Shown here one piece after another: positions 46,501 through 57,234 of a DNA stretch of 64,000 nucleotides. Every line of letters begins with the position of its first letter. The first letter of the stretch is position 1. The stretch covers positions 1,860,001 through 1,924,000 of the forward strand of contig NC_064225.1 in the NCBI RefSeq assembly GCF_023101765.2. Reading direction: 5' to 3'. This DNA comes from Spodoptera frugiperda (Eukaryota; Arthropoda; Insecta; Lepidoptera; Noctuidae). The position numbers were made by a program, and so were the translations under genes. The notes beneath the pieces were generated by a model that was not told where the DNA came from, did no database searches, and worked only from the letters and a program-made list of their open reading frames with translations.

Positions 46501-49500
46501 GGTATATAATTGACCTAACTAAGCTAAAATATTAAACAAATACTTTTTTTTATCCATTTAGACAGCCAAAAGAAAACATCATTGAAGCGGACACCGAATG
46601 CATATTCAACGATTTAAGATTTGAAAGATATACTATACAACATCAAGATCTTATGTAAGTTATATAGTTTAGCATTTAAGAAAAGCACCTATTTTTCAGT
46701 AGGCTAAGTAGAATTATTGTGTGATTTAATAGTAAATATAAGGCCTAAATTTAAATCCGATATTCATTCAAAATGGTTAGTAATCGCCCAAAACGGATAT
46801 TTAAATCAAAATAATAGTAGGGCTAAGGACTTGTCTGTCAAAATCTTGAATCGACCAAGAGATTTTGGTTTAAGTTCATAATTTCGGCTGCTTTATGACA
46901 AAATATAGCTTAGCTGAGTCCATTTCCACTAGTGCTAAGCTATGTGTACCAATGAATATGGTTGGTAGAGGCCAAATGCGTCGACAGCAACGTAGTATAT
47001 CACATCTCTCGTACAAAATCACCCTAAAAATCGTTGATTTAACTGGGCTGTCAATTACTCGGATTAGATATTGCGTACGGAATACAAAAATAAACAGCTC
47101 ATTACAAAATTAACACGGATTTATAGCAAAGAAACTAGAACAAACTCCATATAACCATCTATCATTGTTACACGCTCAGTAATTCTCACGTTTTTTGTGT
47201 AATTCATGTAACACAATGTAAAGAAATAAACACAGTACTTTTCTGTTTCCAGGTGTGCGTAGTGAAGCTAAGTAAATATGCTAGAAGTATTAACGAAATG
47301 AAATTCTCTATGTCGGCTAATTTTCCAAAAAATATTTGTATTTTAGTTTATTTTTTATATTTTATTTATTTAAATATTTGTAGTCAAGCATTAGTTTTTT
47401 ATCGAATAAAAAAAAAGTGTTTGATGTACTTGAAGCGTCTTCCTTCATCAAATTGTTAAAAATCGTATCATCTTTTGTTACACAGTTTCTAAGTTAATCG
47501 CTTTTATACACTCTGACATAATACGATTGTATTATGTATCGTATTTTGTAAGTTTTTTAATAATTTTTGGTGGTTAGTTTGATGAGGAAGGTTTTTGGCT
47601 ACCATACTGATTTATGTATGAGACTATTGCTGTATATTATGTAGTAGTTAATTTGAATTACGCTAGTTTTAGTTCTAAGCTAAAAATAAATATATTTACA
47701 AAATAAGCTCTGGTTGTTTTATTTTAGAATACTTAAATATAGTCACTATATAAATGTAATTAATTAACTACCGAACTTAGAGACATTTAACGATTACTTA
47801 AACTATTCCTTAGTAATGATTTTGTTCCGAAAACAATTGCTAAGGACTGGGTTAAGTAATCATTAAAAGACTCTGAGTACGGCGGTAAGCTAAAAATGCT
47901 ATTCTACAAGTTTCTTAATGGCGCTAGTTATTGTCATAAAATATTTAGATGGACAATGATTGCCTTCAGCATTTAGATTAATTTCTCAAACTCAACTTGA
48001 ATTTTCCAGGGGCATGACAGTGACGTCAGGCAGTGTGGCGTTAAGCAAAGATGAGAAGAACTTGATAGGCATCAGTATAGGCGGAGGAGCGCCGCTGTGT
48101 CCCTGTTTATATATCGTGCAGGTAATAGCATAACTCCACGTTTTATTTAATAAAAAAATGCTGACACTACAAAAACAAAATATAGATTTTCACCCACTCA
48201 CACACTTGATACTCAAATCTTCAGGTACGATATTGGAATTTGAAGATCCTCCTTCCAAAAGAATCTGTCGGGGAATAGAAAGACGCATTGAGAATTTTAT
48301 GTTGTATCAACTACATCCGCGCGTTTTCACCAGCTTTACTCGGCTCCTATTAGTCATAGCGCGATATTTTATAGCCTATAGCCTTTCTCGATAAATGCAC
48401 TATCCTTCCAGAGATTAGCGTGTTCAAACAAACAACCAAACTCTTCAGCTTCACATAATTAAGTAGTAAGATTTCAAGACAAAGAATATTCCTACAATCG
48501 TAGTCGTAACTTATTGCCCCAATTTTAAAACAGTACCAGTAATCATGAGCCATCTTAATTCTTCATTAGACGCGTGAGAAGAGGTCGTTGTCCTTTAGTG
48601 GAACAATTATTAAAGGCTGATGATGATATTTTACACATTTTCCAGATCTTCGATAACACGCCAGCCTCAAAAGATGGTACATTACAAAGTGGTGACGAGT
48701 TGGTTGGAGTCAATGGCCAATCGGTTAAAGGGAAGACTAAAGTTGAAGTGGCTAAGATGATACAGTCAGCTAAGGTGAGTTATACATGTTAAGTTTACAA
48801 CTTCCATTAATAGAAAGTAAAGCGTTCATGGCACCATAGACAATAACGAGACCGCGTTCGGCGCTCTAATTGGTCGTCTGGAATGAATCAACCAATCAGA
48901 GCGCTAACCGCGCTCTCGTTTAGATTTCGTTAAACGTAAAGCAAACTCCTACTAAGTATACTGAACCTTTTATACGACAGCAACATCTTTAACCAGCCAA
49001 CCAAATGTGAAGAATATAGAAAAGCCTCTCTTGTAGCGGGCCCCATATACTGTATACAAATACATATTACTACCCATAATATGTATTTGTGTAAAACAGA
49101 ATAATAATAACCGCTATAGAAAACGCTATAAAAAACTACAAGAGCCACCTGACACTTTCCAATAAGCAAATATTTAATCATTATTATTATTTCTTCTTAG
49201 ATTAATCATGGTGTTTGTCGACATTACTTTTTAATAATGTCTCACGAAAGTTATAATATGATTCTCCTTAGAATAATTCGTAAGAATATTTCCTTATCCC
49301 TTTCCAGGACGAAGTGACAATAAATTACAACAAGTTACACGCGGATCCCAAACAAGGGAAGTCCCTAGACATTATAATGAAGAAGATGAAACATCGCCTG
49401 GTTGAGAATATGTCCTCAGGAGCTGCGGATGCCCTGGGTCTGTCTAGGGCTATACTCTGCAATGATACTTTAGTCGCCAAGCTCAATGAACTGCGGGAGA

Positions 49501-52500
49501 CAGAGACCACGTACAAGAGGCTCGTGGAAAATGCTAAAAGGTATGTTTTGGTTTAGTTTTGATTTTGATAGATTTAAATTTTCATCTTCTAGAATGCTAA
49601 TTGTATATTATTTGCATGTTTTTTAATGATAATTAAGAGATAGAGGGTATCTACAAGTGATGATGATACCTTTAGGTGATACGTTTACTCGTTTGACCCC
49701 TATCTCATAAAGTTCAAATTGACCATTTCCAAATACCAACCATTATCGAAATCGTTCCGAAAAGATTTCGATTAACACGTTATACACCACATCACTGGAT
49801 CTGGTGACCGACACTTAGCGGAGGATTTGCTTTCAACAGTTTTCTTTCGGCAGTTAATGCTTTAAGTCATAAGTGATGAAAAACTCTAACCTTGTCCATA
49901 CGAGGCTTTGGTCAGCAGTGGCCACTAATAGGCTGTTGATGGCAATAAAAAGAAGCATTTCACTAATCAAGATACGAGCATTAACCAATCTCCCTCACTT
50001 TTCCAGGATGCTAAAAGCGTACTTCGATCTCCTACAAACGTACAAGTCAGTTGGTGATATCTTCGCTGCTATAGGAGTGAGGGAGCCTCAAGCGAGGGCA
50101 TCCGAGGCGTTTACCAAGTTTGGCCAGTACCACCGGCTGCTAGAGAGAGATGGTATCAAGATGTTGAAGGCTTTGAAGCCGGTGAGTTTTTATGTGACCT
50201 TGATTTTGGTTTAGTGGATAGTATTTGTAGGAAGTTATGTCTACGAAAGGAAATACGGAATTTTCGTTTTCTATCTATAATTATGTGACTAGTAATTACA
50301 AATAAACTTTTTTTATTCGTTTTCTTTTTATCACAATATAAGTTTAATGGACACAGACTTCATCACCATCACTAAATTTTTAAACAAGACTATAGTCATA
50401 TTTTTATATTCTAACTACTATAGTTAGCCAAACTCAATTAACTAAAAATCACGGTTTACACACGTAAAGTAGGCTCACGTAGAGTAAAGTAGGCTGCGCG
50501 ACGTCACCGCGTCTACGGACGCTGCTCATGATGAAGAGTCCCTCTGTGACTCGAAACTAGTAGAGCTTTTCTCCATTAATTTACTCGAGTAAACCGTGAT
50601 TTTTTTTTAATTAATGAAGACAAAAAAATATTTTAATTATTATGTTATCGGCTTACTCACGTAATGTTTTGACGAGGAACTCGACTAGTTTCAAGCCATG
50701 CTAGAGGATCATATTCATGACAATCTGCTCATTAATATGAGCGATAACATAATAATTAATTTAGTATGTCTCACGAAAGTTACAATAAAATCATAAAAAA
50801 AATATTAATTAAGACTATAGTCAATTTATTCCAATGGTCTTCCAGATCCTATCAGACATGGGCACATACCTCAACAAGGCTATACCAGACACAAAGCTGA
50901 CTATCCGCAAGTACGCTGACACCAAGTTCGAGTACCTCTCCTACTGTCTGAAGGTAAAGGAGATGGACGATGAAGAGTACGGGTACAATGCACTGCAGGA
51001 GCCGTTGTATAGAGTGGAGACTGGGAATTATGAGTACAGGTGAGGATATGCAATTCTTAAGTAGAATGGGAAACTATGGCCGGTTAAACAAGAGACTAAT
51101 CATACTAAAATAAATCTTGATACTGGTATTTTAGCAGGAGTGTTTTTGAGGAGAAAAAAGAGTGATGATATAGTTGGTGTTGGTTATTAGAGTTCCTACG
51201 ATTTAGGGGTAAAGGTAAGGTAGGTACAAGGACAAATAAGGGCTAAAAATACTGTAACTTTGTTTATGGTAAGCAATCGCCACTGCCCAGTAACACCTGA
51301 AACACCAAAGGCGTGTAAAGTGCGTTGCCGGCCTTTTGGGGGTTGTTGGGGAATCGGGGATTGAGAAGATCAGGAAGGGGGGTAATTGGGTCTCCGGTAA
51401 CCTCACTTACACATAGCAAGCGTTGTTTCACGTCCATGTGAGGCCGTGGTATCACTCCATTCGAGCCGGCCCATTCGTACCGAAGCGTGGCTCTCCCACA
51501 CTATCATTTTATCTTCGTTTCAGACTCATTCTTCGCTGTCGTCAAGACGCAAGAACACGTTTTGCTCGTCTGCGATCAGATGTGTTGGTGAAGTTGGAAC
51601 TGCTGGAGAATAAGAAGACACAGGACGTTGCCTACCAGCTGCGGCGGTTTATACAGGGGCTGGCTCTTTATCATAAGTAAGGATTCATATTATACCCTAA
51701 AATATTTAGTTAGACTATCTGTTTGGTGATGTTATATGCTGAAGATGTAGTCTTGAAAATAAGGAGTCGAAGAGTGTTTTACTGTAGGTGATTATGGAGT
51801 CTGATATACTCCACTTTTGTTGTAATTAAAGTATTGTCATTCCTGGTGACTTAACTTTTTCATTATCACAAACCACCGTGTAAGAGTGCTCTGCATAATT
51901 TTCCCAACCTTTTGCAAGGGATCAGACTCGACACATTGATTTTCTTCTTATTTTAACTTACTAATAACAAAATGTTTGTTCACAGTGAATCAGTGGAGCA
52001 TTTGAAAGACAACGCGACCTTGTTCCCGGTCGAAGTGGATCTCTCTCAGAACGCCTTCCAGTACAAGTCTACTGCGCAGATTATTCAGGTCAGTCATTAA
52101 ATATGATTTAATAATTATTTACATATTAATTAAATTTTGTCTAACTCACAAAAAAAGCAATAAAACACTATCACACGGCCAATGTAACTTTGCTTTCGTG
52201 CGACAAAAGGCGCAAAGCAACATGATACATGAATATAAATGTATATTCTATTTTTTGTGGTATAAGACGGTAAATGAGCTGAGGAATCACCTGATGGTAA
52301 GCAATCGTCGCCGCGCACGGCCATCCAAAACACCAGAGGCTTTAGCAAGCGCGTTGCCAGTCTTTTGGGGTTAGGAATTTAAGGGTGGTTGGGGAATCGG
52401 AGATTGGTAAGATTGACAATTACGGGGAGTAATTCATACAATGACAACATTCACACAACGAAACACGACTAGGGAACTCACACAAAACAAAAAGCTAATA

Positions 52501-52996
52501 AGACACAAATACACCGCCAATATAACAATTTTCTTGCGACAAAAGGCGCAAAGCATTCGTGTAATTTATAAATATTCTAACAAACAAATATCCTTTACAG
52601 GACAATCCAGAAGAAGAGGAAGAGCTAGAATTCGGCAAGGAAATACACGAATACCACGACATTGCAGACTTGGACAGTAAAGAAGCAAAACTCATGAACC
52701 GACGGCAAACTAAAGACAATGACGACACCGAATCATCCGAACAACTCCTACCAGACTTCGACAGTGTAGCCCTAACTTACGACAAAGTGGATAAAGCTGA
52801 CAACATGGACAAATCTGACAATATGGACAATCTAACTTTGCTGACAGAATTGGGCCTAGCTGACACAAATGTCCAAGATGATTTTGGTGATTTTCAAAAT
52901 GGTCTCCTTGATGAGTTTTTGCCTAAAGCCAGTGGCGATGATAAAAACGATATATTTGATAAGCTGTTGAGTGATTTTAGTCTTTTAAATAAATAA
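43531..52996 (+). CDS. PICK1: PICK1, PDZ and BAR domain scaffold, nine exons
   Basis: Exons: 43531-43577, 48010-48121, 48646-48774, 49308-49540, 50007-50181, 50846-51039, 51524-51676, 51986-52088, 52601-52996. All junctions are GT-AG and the joined frame is 513 residues. Residues about 22-105 form the PDZ domain with the ligand loop 'LIGISIGGG' (34-42) and the conserved CPC motif (46-48), then 'IFDNTPASKDGTLQSGDEL'. Residues about 145-355 form the BAR domain ('ENMSSGAADALGLSRAILCN', 'GVREPQARASEAFTKF', 'AIPDTKLTIRKYAD', 'VKEMDDEEYGYNALQEPLYR'). PICK1 binds receptor C-termini and protein kinase C and bends membranes in trafficking and secretory granule formation. The tail (383-513) is acidic and longer than in the human protein (about 415 residues in total). 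It carries DDFGDF at 475-480. AATAAA overlaps the stop region at about 52989-53000. Confidence 0.93.
44045..44205 (+). mobile_element. SINE-like family B in PICK1 intron 1
   Basis: 'GGTTACCGGGGCTCC' to 'GGATGATCTTTCCCC', with a small insertion near 44135-44155. Confidence 0.55.
44478..44755 (+). mobile_element. SINE family D, full length, in PICK1 intron 1
   Basis: The head 'CTGCCTCGTTGGGCGAATGG' and the B box 'GGGTTCGAGTCCC' are well kept. The end is 'CCCTTCGGGGATAAAAG' plus T-rich sequence. It looks tRNA-like but is not a tRNA gene. Confidence 0.75.
45017..45117 (+). CDS. Possible alternative first exon within PICK1 intron 1
   Basis: An open frame from ATG 45017 ends '..MFEDKM' at a weak donor (GTTTGT at 45118), in the same phase as PICK1 exon 1, which ends '..EEDKM'. 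Joining it to 48010 would give a short alternative PICK1 N terminus; joining to 45960 would start the nested transcript. A strong acceptor-like CTGTCCCCAG at 45070-45079 means part of it could instead be an internal exon. Confidence 0.3.
45960..47262 (+). CDS. Frame-consistent exons in PICK1 intron 1 with their own stop (nested gene or short isoform)
   Basis: Three exons, 45960-46007 (48 nt), 46102-46161 (60 nt) and 46562-46654 (93 nt), have good AG acceptors and GTGAGT/GTAAGT donors. Lengths are multiples of three and all introns are phase 2. A fourth exon starting at 47253 closes the frame after 'MCA' with TAG at 47260-47262. The exons encode about 70 residues, including 'GKVSNLLLPIEEN', 'QEITKDVSEIKIFEEQPKE' and 'CIFNDLRFERYTIQHQDL'. 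The start could be PICK1 exon 1 (43531) or the ATG at 45017. Because the phases agree, the three exons could also be cassette exons joined to PICK1 exon 2. I recognise no family. Confidence 0.55.
46312..46445 (+). repeat. Repeat shared with 63825-63960
   Basis: 'TCTATTTTATTTAAAACGTA' through 'TATTACATGGATCT' in the same order, few differences. Lies in an intron of PICK1. Confidence 0.6.
46890..47010. mobile_element. MITE family K fragment
   Basis: 'CATTTCCACTAGTGCTAAGC' and 'GAATATGGTTGGTAGAGGCC' match the complete copies. Confidence 0.4.
47685..47720 (+). terminator. Poly(A) signal of the nested transcript
   Basis: 'CTAAAAATAAATA' at about 47681-47693, followed about 20 bases later by a GT-rich 'CTCTGGTTGTTTTATTTT', the standard layout of a cleavage site. 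Confidence 0.5.
47770..47885. mobile_element. MITE family G in PICK1 intron 1
   Basis: Complete hairpin copy just upstream of PICK1 exon 2. Confidence 0.65.
48260..48440 (+). repeat. RTE-like tail in PICK1 intron 2
   Basis: 'GCGCGTTTTCACCAGCTTTA', 'CTATAGCCTTTCTCGATAAA' and 'GAGATTAGCGTGTTCAAACA'. Confidence 0.55.
48845..48960. mobile_element. MITE family H in PICK1 intron 3
   Basis: 'TCGGCGCTCTAATTGGTCGT' and 'GAATCAACCAATCAGAGCGC' form an internal inverted repeat; the left terminus is missing. Confidence 0.55.
50490..50795. mobile_element. MITE family L, longest copy, in PICK1 intron 5
   Basis: Starts 'GCGCGACGTCACCGCGTCT' and ends 'GTCTCACGAAAGTTACAAT'. Two 'ATTATGTTATCG'-type words inside are inverted (about 50638 and 50745), suggesting two fused or palindromic units. 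Confidence 0.55.
51262..51504 (-). mobile_element. SINE-like family C abutting the PICK1 exon 7 acceptor
   Basis: Its head 'GTGGCTCTCCCACACT' ends only about 20 bases before exon 7 (51524), so the pyrimidine tract is the first unique sequence after the SINE. Confidence 0.65.
52255..52460 (-). mobile_element. SINE-like family C in PICK1 intron 8
   Basis: 'GGTATAAGACGGTAAATGAG' through 'ACAACGAAACACGACT'. Confidence 0.6.
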
Positions 52997-53104
52997 ATAA
53001 ATGTTTGTTATGTATTCTATGCTGGGTTTTATTTTACCTGTCCTCGTTCGTCGAGTAGTTCTATAATAGGATAGTTTAGGACGGACTTGAGATAGTCCAT
53101 TTGA

Positions 53105-53290
53105 AAATATTGTACTTGGACGCTTACTCTTGAAGTCAATCCAATAAAATCTCAATTGTTCAATATCAGAACCATACAACCTCAATCATAGTTGTCAAAG
53201 TAGCATTCACAATATAAACCCAAACTCAATACAATTTACATTAATATTCACGCCAAACGGATGCAATGGGCGCTAATATTGCAACTACAA
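53105..53290 (+). repeat. Second copy of the 11251-11420 repeat
   Basis: 'CGCTTACTCTTGAAGTCAAT' through 'ACCCAAACTCAATACAATTT'. Confidence 0.45.
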
Positions 53291-53369
53291 AACAGCGAAA
53301 TAGTCATCTACCCTTTTAACAGTATCTACTAACTACAATAATGGAAAAATTAATATAATTTGATATTTA

Positions 53370-53480
53370 TAATAGAATCAGGCGTTACTTTGCGGAAATC
53401 CATGCTACACTAACAATACATTCGATTTTTAGTTAATAATAAGCGGAATTAAAACTAAAAATTGAATGTATTGTTAGTAA
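53370..53480. repeat. Repeat with inverted AACAATACATTC ends
   Basis: 'GGCGTTACTTTGCGGAAATC' also occurs at about 40388. Here 'CTAACAATACATTCGATTTT' mirrors 'AAATTGAATGTATTGTTAG'. Confidence 0.4.
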
Positions 53481-53659
53481 GATTTGATTTTGAAATATAG
53501 TATTTTGTGAAGTACCTAGGTTTGTGGGTGCAACTCAAGAGTACGTTCACAATATCAATGTCGATCGGATGCCTGTAGGCTTTAGGCACGTACAACTGCC
53601 AATTTTAGTAAAGAGGTCGATGAAAGTGAGTGAAAATGATGAACGATTAATTAAACACT

Positions 53660-53850
53660 GACTGCACGATTGGCGCGGTGGCTGGGCAACCGGCTGCCGC
53701 GGAACGTGTATCAGGTTCGATTTTCGCACGGAGCAATTGTTTATGTGATCCACAAATTGTTGTTTCGGGTCTGGGTGTCAAGTGTATGTGAACTTGTATG
53801 TTTGTGAACGCACCCACGATACAGGAGAAAATCCTAGTGAGGCAATGTTT
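53660..53850 (+). mobile_element. SINE family A, full length
   Basis: The head 'CTGCACGATTGGCGCGGTGG' and whole body are preserved; ends 'AAATCCTAGTGAGGCAATG'. Confidence 0.7.
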
Positions 53851-54049
53851 TTTTTAAGAGAAAATAAAACGACGTAAGAAAAATCTCACAATTTATTTAT
53901 AAGTTATTCAATAATAAATAATTCGCAAGATAAGCTTTGTTACACTTATTATCTAATTTATGTTAGAAAAGTATAAAAATGTAAAAAAGATATGAAATAA
54001 ATATTACGATTTTGTTAGGCAATTTTTGATGATCCTGATTCGTATTGGA

Positions 54050-54240
54050 ATTTTGATAATTGGGGTTACATGAGCGGTAGGAATTTATGGGTCGTTGGGA
54101 TTCGGGAATTTGGGTAATTGGGTCTCCGATAACCTCACTCATACGACGAAACACAACGCTTGCGTTGTTTCACGTCGGTTTTCTGTAAGACCGTGGTATC
54201 ACTCTGGTCGAGCCGAAGCATGGCTCTCCCACACTTAAAG
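54050..54240 (-). mobile_element. SINE-like family C, head half
   Basis: Ends in the head 'AGCATGGCTCTCCCACAC', about 110 bp past the stop of the next gene. Confidence 0.6.
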
Positions 54241-54348
54241 ACATTACATATTATGCAACCAATTAATAAATTAGTGATTTGGCATACCCCAATGGGAGGC
54301 AGGTGTACTGATAAGTAGATATAAAATAAATAACTACAACGGCAAATC

Positions 54349-55332
54349 CTAATACGGCCCATGGTGATGATGATGGTCGTGAGGATCAAGGTACACATGG
54401 TGATAATACACCCTCATTTCAGGCCACGGCAATTTGAACTTTAAAGCCTTTACCAAATCACCTTTCATTCCCTTTATACTTTGCAAATACATTTGGGCCT
54501 TTTTCCCATACTCGGGTAAATTTTCATAAGTCTCCTTAATAAGTTTGCCTTTATTTTGTAACTTTGGGAGGATTTGAAGTACATCGAGTTGTTGCACTTT
54601 GTCCAAGTCTATTGTATCGACGAATTGCTGTATAGTTGTAGTTGCAGTGTCTGTTAATGATTGCAGTTTTGTTGCAGCTGTGTCTGTTATTGTTTGCAGT
54701 TGCGTTGCTGCTGTGTCCTTCAACTGCTTGAAGTCCAGCGTTGCAGCCGCTGTGTGTAGTAGCAGTGCGATGAACTGCAATTAAAATAATGTTTTTTTTT
54801 TTATTATTGCAATGTCGCGCCTTTTATCCCCAAGTTACAATACATATTATTACCTACAGCACGCATTGTATATTCACTTTTCAACATTTGTGTTAGGTTT
54901 AAGTCCTATGTGGGGGTTAGTCTTTTACCATATATTCGGCATAATTCCAGACGCCGTGCTTCTACTGACAAATCGAAAAATTTTAAAGTGTCCTTTGCCC
55001 GACTCAGAAATCGAACCCGAGACCCCTTGTCCAGCGATTCGCGACTTGCGAACAATCGAAATAGCTTTATTTTTTAATATTTTTAGACAAATCACATGAT
55101 AAATATTAAATGTTAATCGGCACCTATTGCCAACACTGTACTTGATCCAACAGTTGAATCCATCGCTTTCCATACCAAATTAAGGTCTATTATTCTTTTA
55201 ACCATCCCAAAAAAAATAACTTCTTTTTCAGACAACATCGCGATCAAGAACCACTCAGGAATCAAACTCCAAAACATACACATCACAAATTAAAATACAA
55301 ATAAACAAACTCACCAGCACATGAATCCGCAT
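54349..55332 (-). CDS. Small secreted protein with His-rich tail, two exons
   Basis: Exon 1 is 55332-55315 (MRIHVL, donor GTGAGT). Exon 2 is 54774-54349 after acceptor TTTTAATTGCAG. The joined frame is 147 residues. Residues 1-17 are a signal peptide (MRIHVLFIALLLHTAAA). The N-terminal half of the mature protein is a Thr/Ala/Gln-rich helix built on a repeated unit ('TAATQLQTITD', 'TAATKLQSLTD', 'TATTTIQQFVD'). This is followed by charged helices and the C terminus 'YLDPHDHHHHHGPY', a possible metal-binding tail. There are no cysteines. The repeated amphipathic helix recalls lipid-binding haemolymph proteins, but I cannot assign a family. The TATA box and initiator lie about 50 and 26 bases ahead of the ATG. 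Confidence 0.75.
54825..55075 (-). mobile_element. SINE family D inside the intron of the His-tail gene
   Basis: Head near 55060 ('GTCGCGAATCGCTGGACAAG'), B box 'GGGTTCGATTTC', 3' end 'GGGGATAAAAGGCGCG' at about 54820. Confidence 0.6.
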
Positions 55333-55355
55333 GTTGGTTACGGGGGTAAGCACAG

Positions 55356-55391
55356 TACTGCACGTAGCGGATAACTACCTCTTAATATAAA
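55356..55391 (-). promoter_or_regulatory. TATA box and initiator of the His-tail gene
   Basis: Minus-strand TTTATATTA at 55391-55383 and a CAGTA initiator at 55360-55356. Confidence 0.6.
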
Positions 55392-55539
55392 GTGAGCGTT
55401 GCACACCATATAATTAGTAGCCGGCTTATTCTGGACAACGGTCCACGATTTTACGATGTAGGTACTGTTACCTAGTTACATGTATTGTTTTAATAGTTAG
55501 GTTTTAGTTGCTGTCATAAAGAGCTGGGTTATTTATATA

Positions 55540-55640
55540 TTTACTAGATTCTGCCAGTGGTTTTGTCTGCGTTCCTGTGCTATAAAAAGTAAATAACACT
55601 TAGGCATTGTTATTTCAGACCATGATCTAGACCTGTCCCA
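55540..55640 (+). repeat. RTE-like fragment cut by a SINE
   Basis: 'TAGATTCTGCCAGTGGTTTT' and 'GACCTGTCCCAAATTTCATC'; it stops where the next family B copy begins and resumes at about 55832 ('TTCAGCTATGTACAATCATG'). Confidence 0.45.
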
Positions 55641-55657
55641 AATTTCATCGTGAAGTC

Positions 55658-55830
55658 TTTTTTTTTTGAGAGGAGTTAAACATCCAATGTCTTCTCCCGC
55701 CTTAGGCGAGGCGAGAGGAAGTGTCAGGCTCTTACTGACTAAAAACCACCCCGTTCCTACTCCTGCTTTTCGAGCCGGAGCCCCGGTAACATGCTAGGCA
55801 GTCCGCAGCTCTGGATCGATTTTAAAACCC
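55658..55830 (-). mobile_element. SINE-like family B
   Basis: Well preserved copy, inserted in the RTE-like fragment. Confidence 0.65.
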
Positions 55831-56232
55831 ATAGTTCAGCTATGTACAATCATGGGATGTTGAACTTGAGGTAACGTTATTATCTGTCGCCATCTCTCTC
55901 ACTCTCTTTCTTAACTATAATGATCCCCTATCTAGGCGCCGAACATTATATTCTTCGAACTAACAACAACACACCATTTCTTCGACATTGGCAATCCAGA
56001 ATACGACCGCAAAGGGAAAGTGGTGACTTGACTTAAACATCACTTTGTACGTATTATCAAAATTCAACACACAATAACATAGAGTTGCTTATAGAATAGC
56101 AATGAGAGTTGTAACTTAAGATTTATAACGCTGCAAACAAATGTTGTGATGTAATTATTGTGTTTAAGCATTTTGAGTGTGGGCTGTTTAGTAAGCCCTA
56201 TGGTATGACCTATTTTGAGCAAATAAAGAGGT

Positions 56233-56415
56233 TTTTTTATGGTATAAGCCGGTAAACGAGCAGACGTATCACCTGATGGTAAGCAACCGCAGCCGCCCAT
56301 GGACACTTGAAACACCAGAGGCGTTACAAGTGCGTAGCCATTTTGGGGGCTAGGAATTTAAGGGTTGTTAGGGAATCCGGGTTTGGGAATATTGGGAAGG
56401 GTGTAATTGGGGATA
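56233..56415 (-). mobile_element. SINE-like family C, 3' half
   Basis: 'GGTATAAGCCGGTAAACGAG' to 'GGGAAGGGTGTAATTGGGG'. Confidence 0.65.
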
Positions 56416-57233
56416 ATTTAGATAGGCAACTACATATTAGGCATGTATATTCTTTTCTTTTTTGAAATGAATTCGTATTTATTTATATTTAACATGATAC
56501 AATGTAGCTAGTGAAGTGAGAAACCTCTACAACTAGAACTCATTCAGAGGTCCCAACACTGAATTACCTCTATTAATGAGACTACAACCCTCTTTATCTG
56601 AGATTCGTTATTTTGATTTATCATCATTTATCGTTTATTTTATACATGTAACTGAGATAACATCGTTTTTTGTTGACTTACTTATTCTTATTCATTTATA
56701 ATGCGCACATAACACATTGTTTTATTTAAGAATCGCACCTCTTTATCTGAAATAACCTGTATTCTCACCTCTATTAATGGAACCCTCTGTAAATGAGACA
56801 AATATTTATTTATACCTAACTTATCTGAGACACTGGGTTAGTGGAATACCTTTATAAGTGCTACCAATTTGCTCTTGATGTCTCACTTAACAAGGTTTCA
56901 CTTTACATGATGGTAGTATACTTTCCCTAGTAGATTTTGTTGTATTCATTTATATAAGTTTACAATTCTTACTTGCATTATTCATGAACAAACTAATCAC
57001 AACTGTCGATCTATGTACAAATACATACTCGTACATAACTAAAACATTATTTTAATTAGTGTACAATACTACGTTTCTAAATATTATTATGTACAAGTGT
57101 ACAACTCTTTTTATAATGAAGTGATAGCAAAAGGAAAGCAGATATCGAGTTACTTCCCAGTGTAGTATTTTGGATTAAGTACATTCATGAAGTAAATACA
57201 TAGACATTCATAACTAAATTTCCCTTTAGCATA
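56416..57233. other. AT-rich spacer
   Basis: Several CTCTnnnTGAGA-type words (about 56540-56830) suggest an old degraded repeat; no gene. Confidence 0.3.
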
Positions 57234-57234
57234 A

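Noticed and set aside
53665..53735. tRNA gene in the family A head
   Set aside because: A repeated SINE head with mutated arms, followed by the conserved SINE body.
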